From Candidatus Peregrinibacteria bacterium RIFOXYB2_FULL_32_7 (lineage in GTDB: Bacteria; Patescibacteriota; Gracilibacteria; UBA1369; GWF2-33-10), in NCBI GenBank assembly GCA_001787465.1, contig MFXJ01000075.1, positions 482-6,873 on the forward strand: a stretch of DNA of 6,392 nucleotides, given 5' to 3'. Shown here piece by piece: positions 1 through 4,546 of the stretch; positions within the stretch are counted from its first letter, which is position 1, and every line of letters begins with the position of its first letter. Below the pieces are notes generated by a model. That model was given only the letters and a program-made list of their open reading frames with translations, was not told the DNA's origin and did no database searches. The position numbers were made by a program, and so were the translations under genes.

Positions 1-680
1 ATAATTTCATATCCTTTTTCGCGAATAAAATAATTACACAATTTAATTATTTCTGACTCAAATTTTTCTTTTTCTTCTTCATTTAACCATTTTCGAAGAG
101 ATAAAATAAGGTAATTTTTATAATTGGCAACCGGCAATCGATAGTTAGATATTTTTATATTTAAGGCTAAATCTTGGACTAATTTAATCTCTCCCTTCAC
201 GTCAATTTCCTTTAAAAGTTTCAAGGATTTCTCATCTCTAACGGTTATTTCGCAAGCTTTATTAAATAAGAATTTAACAATTTTTTTACTGCAATTATAA
301 CGTAATGGCCCAACAGAATTCCCTAAAATTCTTACTTTTTTCCGCAGTAAAATCGCTAGAAACAAATGTATTCCCCAAATAAAAATAGCTTTAGAATTAT
401 CATCTTGCATTAGTCCACCACCACCAAAAATAAACTCATCAGCTTGGAAATAAGCTTTTAAAGTTTTAAAAATTTTTAAACCTAAAAAAGATTTAAGAAA
501 TGATCGGAAACCTGCAGGCAGAAAAAAAACCGCTAACACCTTATGATCTTTTTCAGTTTGCTCTGGAGAATAACTCAAAACTGTTATTTTTTCTTTAGGA
601 TACAAAGTCAAAAGACCCTCCAAAATCAATTCATCACCAATATTAGTAGCTCCGTAATTACCGCAAATGAGAATATTCAT
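1..680 (-). CDS. Polysaccharide pyruvyl transferase family protein, CsaB-like (3' end beyond left edge)
   Basis: This frame is open from an ATG at 680 to the left edge, giving 226 complete codons; the C-terminal part is missing. The start reads MNILICGNYGATNIGDEL, which fits the N-terminal nucleotide-sugar-transferase-like GxYGxxNxGDE motif (residues 7-17) of the pyruvyl transferase family (Pfam PF04230, CsaB/WcaK type). Further family-like motifs are FGGGG at 85-89, SVGPL at 122-126, VRDEKS at 147-152, QDLAL at 169-173 and LSLR at 193-196. Family members transfer pyruvate from phosphoenolpyruvate to sugars of cell-wall or exopolysaccharides; CsaB of Bacillus anthracis makes the pyruvylated polysaccharide recognised by SLH domains. 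The gene lies 6 nt after the L19 stop and is probably cotranscribed with it. A GGAGG lies 17 nt before the start, too far for a normal ribosome binding site, and may only reflect Glu codons of L19. The family call is strong; the polysaccharide substrate is unknown. Confidence 0.87.
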   Translation of the reverse strand, partial: MNILICGNYGATNIGDELILEGLLTLYPKEKITVLSYSPEQTEKDHKVLAVFFLPAGFRSFLKSFLGLKIFKTLKAYFQADEFIFGGGGLMQDDNSKAIFIWGIHLFLAILLRKKVRILGNSVGPLRYNCSKKIVKFLFNKACEITVRDEKSLKLLKEIDVKGEIKLVQDLALNIKISNYRLPVANYKNYLILSLRKWLNEEEKEKFESEIIKLCNYFIREKGYEI

Positions 681-686
681 ACTTTT

Positions 687-1190
687 TTATTTACTTTCCT
701 CCTCTTTACTTTCTTCTTTTGTTACTTCTGCGTTTTCTTCTTTTATATTATCTTCCTTTTTACTTTCTTCTTTTGTTACTTCTACATTTTCTTCTTTTTT
801 ATCTTCTTTCTTACTTAAATTCTCGACATCTCCATTTTCTAACCATTCCCCTTTTAATCGTGCTGATTTTCCAGATCTATCACGCATAAAATACATTTTT
901 GCTCGTCTAACTTTTGCTTTTTTCAAAATTTCTATTTTAGCAATCAATGGAGAATAAATTGGAAAAGTTTTTTCAACTCCAATACCTTCAACAATTTTTC
1001 TTACTGTAAATGTAGAATCAACCCCATTACCAGAATTAATTTTGATTATCAAACCAACAAAACCTTGAATACGCTCCTTATTACCTTCTTTGATTTTCTG
1101 ATGAACTTTTACAGTATAACCAGCTTTAAGAAGCGGTAATTGTTTTGGTTTTGACTGCTCGGAAACGAAATGAAGTAAATCTTGAAACAC
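687..1190 (-). CDS. rplS: Large ribosomal subunit protein bL19 with extended charged C-terminal tail
   Basis: The 167-residue product is L19, which in the ribosome sits at the interface of the two subunits. Core residues about 1-115 carry the family signatures: [19 protein letters not shown] (24-42), FTVRKI (61-66), GVEKTF (71-76), SPLIAKIE (80-87), and [20 protein letters not shown] (94-113). Bacterial L19 is usually about 115-120 residues, so residues 116-167 are an extra tail, almost entirely Lys, Glu, Asp, Ser and Asn, containing a duplicated 18-residue unit. The start codon is GTG at 1190: an in-frame TAG lies only six codons upstream, no ATG intervenes, and the resulting N-terminus has the usual length. 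No Shine-Dalgarno sequence precedes it. A strong promoter lies just upstream (1225-1253). The neighbours are a regulator and a pyruvyl transferase rather than the common rpsP-rimM-trmD context. Confidence 0.96.
   Translation of the reverse strand: MFQDLLHFVSEQSKPKQLPLLKAGYTVKVHQKIKEGNKERIQGFVGLIIKINSGNGVDSTFTVRKIVEGIGVEKTFPIYSPLIAKIEILKKAKVRRAKMYFMRDRSGKSARLKGEWLENGDVENLSKKEDKKEENVEVTKEESKKEDNIKEENAEVTKEESKEEESK
697..798 (-). repeat. In-frame 54-bp tandem duplication in the L19 tail
   Basis: Nucleotides 697-744 and 751-798 are near-identical copies at an offset of exactly 54 bp; the segments 707-744 and 761-798 differ only around 730-733. In protein this gives [15 protein letters not shown] (residues 133-147) and [15 protein letters not shown] (151-165), an 18-residue period. 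Offset and reading frame are preserved, so this looks like a slippage or unequal-recombination duplication tolerated in a disordered tail. Confidence 0.85.
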
Positions 1191-1224
1191 TTTATTAAAG
1201 TTTAAATTCTAAATTTGCTTCATG

Positions 1225-1253
1225 AGTATAAGCAAGCAAATTCATTAAATCAA
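1225..1253 (-). promoter_or_regulatory. Sigma70-like promoter for rplS (and probably the pyruvyl transferase)
   Basis: On the minus strand, TTGATT (1253-1248) is followed by a 17-bp spacer and TATACT (1230-1225). These match the TTGACA/TATAAT consensus at 4 of 6 and 5 of 6 positions with the preferred spacing. The predicted transcript would start near 1218 and give a 5' leader of about 27 nt before the GTG at 1190, without a Shine-Dalgarno sequence. The site lies in the gap after the regulator's stop codon, so L19 can be expressed independently of the regulator. Confidence 0.6.
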
Positions 1254-1273
1254 TAGAATTTTTACAATAATCG

Positions 1274-1855
1274 CTAACTGATAAATTGGCTTAATTGTTT
1301 TGTTAATTTATTGATTCCAACAATATTAGATTTATCTTTTAAAAGCTTAGTAACGAACATATCATTACAATCTACTCGATATAGAAAATCTTGTTTTGAC
1401 ATCACACTAAAACGAATAGGATTCCTGCTATCAACTTCTTTATCCAAAAAAGACTCAATTACACTGTGATCAACTGTACCAACAATGAGCAAATCCACAG
1501 GAGATTCCTTTTTTAAGAACACTCCTGACATTAAAATAAATTCAATTTCACCTAATTTTGATAGTTTTCGAATTAAAGCATCTTTCGCGTCCATTGTTTT
1601 CAAAAACAAGTTCTTTAATTCTTCATATATTAGACAGCTCGCATTTAATTTAAAATATTTTTTTCGATTTTTTGCTCTTGAAGTAAGCAGTCCAATTTTT
1701 TTCAAATTATCAACTTCACGTCTAATTGAATTAATTTGTTCATTTAAAACCCTAGTAAGTTCTCTTACAAAATATTCATTATCTGGGTTCATGAGAAACA
1801 ACTGCATTAATTTAACACGAGCACTTGAAGTAAATAAACGTTTTAAAATATTCAT
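1274..1855 (-). CDS. Winged helix-turn-helix regulator with degenerate nucleotidyltransferase-like domain
   Basis: I count 193 residues from the ATG at 1855. Residues 1-70 look like a winged helix: the TSSARVKLMQLFL helix, NEYFVRELTRVLNEQINSIRREVDNL as turn and recognition helices, and the basic wing LLTSRAKNRKKYFKLN (56-71). After a helical linker, residues about 105-180 resemble a minimal nucleotidyltransferase fold. The stretch SGVFLKKESPVDLLIVG (110-126) aligns with the GSxxxGxxxxxSDIDLLV motif, but the GS order is lost and the first Asp of the DxD pair is Pro119; only Asp121 remains. Catalysis is therefore unlikely, and the domain may sense a ligand or mediate protein contacts. An in-frame TTG at 1879 would add eight residues, but it lies inside the inverted repeat and there is no support for using it. 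The gene has its own promoter and overlapping operator-like repeats. The DNA-binding call is firm; targets and ligand are unknown. I recall similar proteins as common in CPR genomes, but could not verify this. Confidence 0.8.
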   Translation of the reverse strand: MNILKRLFTSSARVKLMQLFLMNPDNEYFVRELTRVLNEQINSIRREVDNLKKIGLLTSRAKNRKKYFKLNASCLIYEELKNLFLKTMDAKDALIRKLSKLGEIEFILMSGVFLKKESPVDLLIVGTVDHSVIESFLDKEVDSRNPIRFSVMSKQDFLYRVDCNDMFVTKLLKDKSNIVGINKLTKQLSQFIS

Positions 1856-1858
1856 AAT

Positions 1859-1900
1859 TTGTATACATATTTTATACAAGATGGTTGCATTGTATAAAAT
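1859..1900. promoter_or_regulatory. Putative operator: three TTGTATA half-sites, including an 11-bp inverted repeat
   Basis: Half-sites TTGTATA occur on the plus strand at 1859-1865, on the minus strand at 1879-1873, and on the plus strand at 1890-1896. The last two belong to a perfect 11-bp inverted repeat (ATTTTATACAA at 1869-1879 and TTGTATAAAAT at 1890-1900) with a 10-bp spacer. The arms are 21 bp apart centre to centre, two helical turns, as expected for a dimer on one face of the helix. The distal arm overlaps the predicted -10 of the regulator gene and the nearest half-site ends 4 bp before its ATG, so bound protein would block transcription. That the regulator itself binds here is inference from position. 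Confidence 0.6.
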
Positions 1901-1917
1901 TTAAGATCAGAAATCAA
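1889..1917 (-). promoter_or_regulatory. Sigma70-like promoter for the winged-helix regulator
   Basis: On the minus strand, TTGATT (1917-1912), a 17-bp spacer and TACAAT (1894-1889) form a promoter with 4 of 6 and 5 of 6 consensus matches. The start of transcription would be near 1882, giving a leader of about 27 nt. The -10 overlaps the distal arm of the inverted repeat, and the whole leader is covered by the other half-sites. Both its -35 hexamer and its spacer length are the same as in the L19 promoter. Confidence 0.55.
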
Positions 1918-2138
1918 GCCTTTTTTTAATTTCATCTCAAGGAAGTAATGCTGATAAATAAATGATTTATATTTTTTTCCACTTTACAAGTTAAAAAATA
2001 TGTTCAAGAAATAAAGGATTTTTTACTACAAAAATTATCATATTTTTTTGAACAAAAAATTGATTCAAAATTTAAAAGCTATCACTGTTTTTAAAATAAT
2101 AGTACTATACAAACAATATAAATTTTAAAATTTACATT
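1901..2138. other. Divergent intergenic region, mostly AT-rich, no convincing gene
   Basis: Apart from the regulator promoter this stretch holds no recognisable gene or RNA. One plus-strand frame reads ATG at 1948 with an AAGGA just before it, meets TGA at 1963, and then stays open to TAA at 2092-2094 without another usual start codon; it may be a decayed small gene or chance. Short AT-rich inverted repeats occur at 2044-2059 (7-bp arms, 2-nt loop) and 2046-2070 (7-bp arms), but such arms are expected by chance in DNA this AT-rich. No well-spaced promoter for the gene at 2139 could be identified; TACTAT (2103-2108) and TATAAA (2117-2122) are possible -10 elements without a clear -35. Confidence 0.5.
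2106..2112 (-). promoter_or_regulatory. Isolated TTGTATA half-site upstream of the protease gene
   Basis: The minus strand reads TTGTATA at 2112-2106, identical to the three half-sites in front of the regulator. It is 27 bp from the protease ATG and overlaps the possible -10 TACTAT (2103-2108). These four are the only copies I found in the window by reading both strands. It has no partner arm, so a single half-site could be fortuitous. Confidence 0.35.
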
Positions 2139-4502
2139 ATGAAAAAATTTTTCCTTCTATTTCCTACTTTCTACTTCCTATTTTTTTCTTTTTTATCTTC
2201 TTCTTTCGCTCAAACAATTTATCTTCCTACGGAAACTTTTTCTCAATATCTTCCAACTGTAAAAATTCATGCCTTTTCACTTGATGATAATGATAATTTA
2301 ACAGCACAATCGCTCGGCTCAGGGACTTTAATAAATAATCAAGGCGTTATTCTTACAAATAATCATGTAATCCAAAATCTATATTATGAAGAACAAACTC
2401 ATGATGCTTTTCAAATTTGTCTTACTAAAAGCAATGACATCCAAAATCCTATTTGCGAATTCACGGCCTCAGTAATTGCTAGAAATATAACTCTTGATCT
2501 TGCTTTACTAAAAATCGAATCAACTGATATTCGAGGTAATAATTTAAATTTCAATTTTTATCTGCCTTATGATAATTCTGCAAAACCGCAAGTTGGCAAC
2601 AAAATCTCCGTACTTGGATTTCCTGATACAGGAGGAAAAACTTTGACGGTAACAGAAGGAATTATTAGCGGTTTTATCAATATCAATAATATTTCATACA
2701 TAAAAACTGATGCGGATATCTCTTTTGGCAATTCCGGAGGAACAACCGTAGATAATAACGGTAATTTGATTGGAATCCCAACTTATATTTCAACAAGCTA
2801 TTCCTCAGAAAGCCTTGGTTACATTTTCCCTATTGCCGAAGCAAAAACTTGGATAAATGAGAATATTAATTCAAAAATTATAACTAATGAAATAGCTAAC
2901 GCTAATCTCAAAACTTTGATGTTGAGTTTTATCAACGCCAATGAAACAGGATATTATAAGAATTTTTTTCCACCATATGAAATAAACATAATTAACAATT
3001 GGAAAATAGGCAATTCGCTGGAAGACGCTTTTGATCAAAATAATTTATATGGATACTCATCTGCAAACAGCATCGTAATTTATCCTATTAAACCTGAAAA
3101 AAATTCTTTTCTTTCTATTTCAATATATATTCAAGATTACGGATATTCAGTAACTCTTGATGATATTATCAGAGATTTGTCTGAGTACCTTTATGATGAC
3201 GAAAAACTTAATTACGAAAAAACTAATTTTAATCAAAAATTTCCAGCAATAAAGCAAACTGAAAGTTATGAGGACTGGTGGTATTCAGATGGAGATATTA
3301 TTAATACAATTTCGTATCATATCCCATACGGAGATAAAGTAATTAGTATTTCTTACAGTTATAATGAAAATGACCAGCTTGCTGAAGTTGATGAGATTCT
3401 TTCATCTTTTAAAATTGATATGTCAGCAATAAATTTTGAAGAAATCACTTATTTAGAAAATAAAAATCCGAATATCAAAGTTTCTTTGCCTGAAAATCTA
3501 TCAGACTGGTACTTAACTGACGGAAGCTATAAACAGGAAAATGCCAATTTCTTCAGCGCAGATTTTGGGAACAAAAAGAATTCCAATTTCTATTTATCAA
3601 TTTATAACGCGGAATATTCTGATCAGAATCATCAAGAAAATTTTGATTTATTTAAACAAGACACTCTAAATTACGCCACACAAGCAGATTCGGAATTTTT
3701 ATCGCAAGGCAAAATTATTATTGATGGTTTCGAAGGATTTTACCTTAAGACAAAATATGATTATGAATATTATGATCCAACTATTGAAATTACTACTTAT
3801 ATCAATTTAAACAAAACAAATTATTTAGTTATTTACTTCTCAATTGATGAAAAAAGCTACGACAAAGAAATTACAAATTTAAGAACAGTTTTAAAAAATA
3901 TTAAATTAAATAACAATGGTGTCGGTAAATATTTAGTGCCAAGTTTCTATGCTGAAATAAACGAAAATTTAAGCGATATCAAAAACTATATTTATCAAGA
4001 AAATATCAAGAATTTAGATAAAATTAAAATTTTTGGAGAAAAATCCCCTATCTCTTTTCAACCAGCAGAACCGCTTTCCAGAAAAGATTTTATCGTTTGG
4101 GCCGTAAAAAGCTTAGGTGAAAATGAAGACTTTCAAAATTTTGAAAAATTATATATGGGATGCGAAAAAGATTGTTTGAAAGATGTGGATTATAACAAAA
4201 ATAACGGCATGTATATTGCTTTTGCTCAAAAAAAAGGTGCTATTACTGGAGTAGAAATTGATGGAGAAAAATATTTTTTACCAGAGAAACAAATTTCTCT
4301 TACCGCCGCCATCAAAGTTCTTTTTGAACTTTATGATTACGAAGTTTGGTCAGCTCCTTCTTTCATAGACTGGTACATTCCGTATCTGCAACTTGCCTAT
4401 AAAACAAATATTTTACCATATGGAGTTAATGATGTTTCTTATCTGCTCACAAGAGGAGAAGGCGCGTATATGATTGATATGTTGAGAAATGATAAATTAT
4501 AA
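2139..4502 (+). CDS. Secreted HtrA-like serine protease with two PsbP-like repeats and C-terminal SLH region
   Basis: The 787-residue protein begins with a signal peptide: MKKFF, a hydrophobic stretch to about residue 20, and a likely cleavage after SSSFA (24). Residues about 35-245 are a trypsin-like domain of the S1C/HtrA type with an intact triad: His76 in LTNNHV, Asp120 in LDLALLKI and Ser199 in FGNSGGT. No PDZ domain follows. Instead there are two similar modules, about 275-428 and 438-594, each ending in a pattern like ISISYSYNENDQLAEVDEIL, resembling PsbP/Mog1-type folds. Residues about 605-787 contain three SLH-like motifs, for example FQPAEPLSRKDFIVWAV (640-656), GMYIAFAQKKGAITG (690-704) and WYIPYLQLAYKTNILPYG (745-762) followed by LLTRGEGAYMIDML (769-782). 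The protein is therefore probably exported and held at the cell surface, acting in protein quality control or processing. The start codon agrees with the signal peptide; no Shine-Dalgarno sequence is visible. Protease and export calls are firm; the PsbP-like call is by pattern only. Confidence 0.9.
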   Translation: MKKFFLLFPTFYFLFFSFLSSSFAQTIYLPTETFSQYLPTVKIHAFSLDDNDNLTAQSLGSGTLINNQGVILTNNHVIQNLYYEEQTHDAFQICLTKSNDIQNPICEFTASVIARNITLDLALLKIESTDIRGNNLNFNFYLPYDNSAKPQVGNKISVLGFPDTGGKTLTVTEGIISGFININNISYIKTDADISFGNSGGTTVDNNGNLIGIPTYISTSYSSESLGYIFPIAEAKTWINENINSKIITNEIANANLKTLMLSFINANETGYYKNFFPPYEINIINNWKIGNSLEDAFDQNNLYGYSSANSIVIYPIKPEKNSFLSISIYIQDYGYSVTLDDIIRDLSEYLYDDEKLNYEKTNFNQKFPAIKQTESYEDWWYSDGDIINTISYHIPYGDKVISISYSYNENDQLAEVDEILSSFKIDMSAINFEEITYLENKNPNIKVSLPENLSDWYLTDGSYKQENANFFSADFGNKKNSNFYLSIYNAEYSDQNHQENFDLFKQDTLNYATQADSEFLSQGKIIIDGFEGFYLKTKYDYEYYDPTIEITTYINLNKTNYLVIYFSIDEKSYDKEITNLRTVLKNIKLNNNGVGKYLVPSFYAEINENLSDIKNYIYQENIKNLDKIKIFGEKSPISFQPAEPLSRKDFIVWAVKSLGENEDFQNFEKLYMGCEKDCLKDVDYNKNNGMYIAFAQKKGAITGVEIDGEKYFLPEKQISLTAAIKVLFELYDYEVWSAPSFIDWYIPYLQLAYKTNILPYGVNDVSYLLTRGEGAYMIDMLRNDKL

Positions 4503-4527
4503 TTCGTGATTCGTGATTCGTGATTCG
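4502..4527 (+). repeat. Heptamer tandem repeat ATTCGTG, three and a half copies
   Basis: The unit ATTCGTG occurs at 4502-4508, 4509-4515 and 4516-4522, followed by ATTCG at 4523-4527. The array starts at the last base of the protease stop codon. It is followed by two AACCACG units (4528-4541), the complement of the same heptamer with one changed base, so repeat and hairpin are one structure. A slippage origin is likely. Confidence 0.9.
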
Positions 4528-4541
4528 AACCACGAACCACG
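4512..4541. terminator. Hairpin between convergent genes, possible bidirectional terminator
   Basis: CGTGATTCGTGATT (4512-4525) faces AACCACGAACCACG (4528-4541) across a 2-nt CG gap. In RNA from the minus strand all 14 positions pair if two G-U pairs are allowed; in plus-strand RNA the same positions are two A/C mismatches. The real loop must open the innermost pairs. It sits between the stop codons of the two convergent genes, the expected place for a shared terminator, and fits the minus-strand transcript better. Only a short TTT follows on the plus strand and no T-run on the minus, so intrinsic termination would be weak; it may instead protect the 3' ends. Confidence 0.5.
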
Positions 4542-4546
4542 TTTCC

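Noticed and set aside
543..957. Two plus-strand open frames rich in Phe, Ser and Leu over 543-818 and 667-957
   Set aside because: They are antisense to the pyruvyl transferase start and the Lys/Glu-rich tail of L19; the low-complexity composition is what the complement of Lys/Glu codons gives.
1195..1245. Minus-strand 16-codon open frame ending 4 nt before the L19 GTG, a possible leader peptide
   Set aside because: Its ATG lies inside the spacer of the predicted L19 promoter, so it would not be in that transcript, and it has no Shine-Dalgarno sequence.
1856..1879. TTG at 1879 as the start of the regulator
   Set aside because: It would begin within the operator repeat and add eight residues before an N-terminus (MNILKRLF) that already fits a winged-helix protein.
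1485..1904. Plus-strand open frame of 139 codons
   Set aside because: It is antisense to the winged-helix regulator, which has clear domain motifs, and has no recognisable family features.
2044..2070. AT-rich inverted repeats in the gap before the protease
   Set aside because: Arms of 7 bp made almost only of A and T are expected by chance here and are not followed by any functional context.
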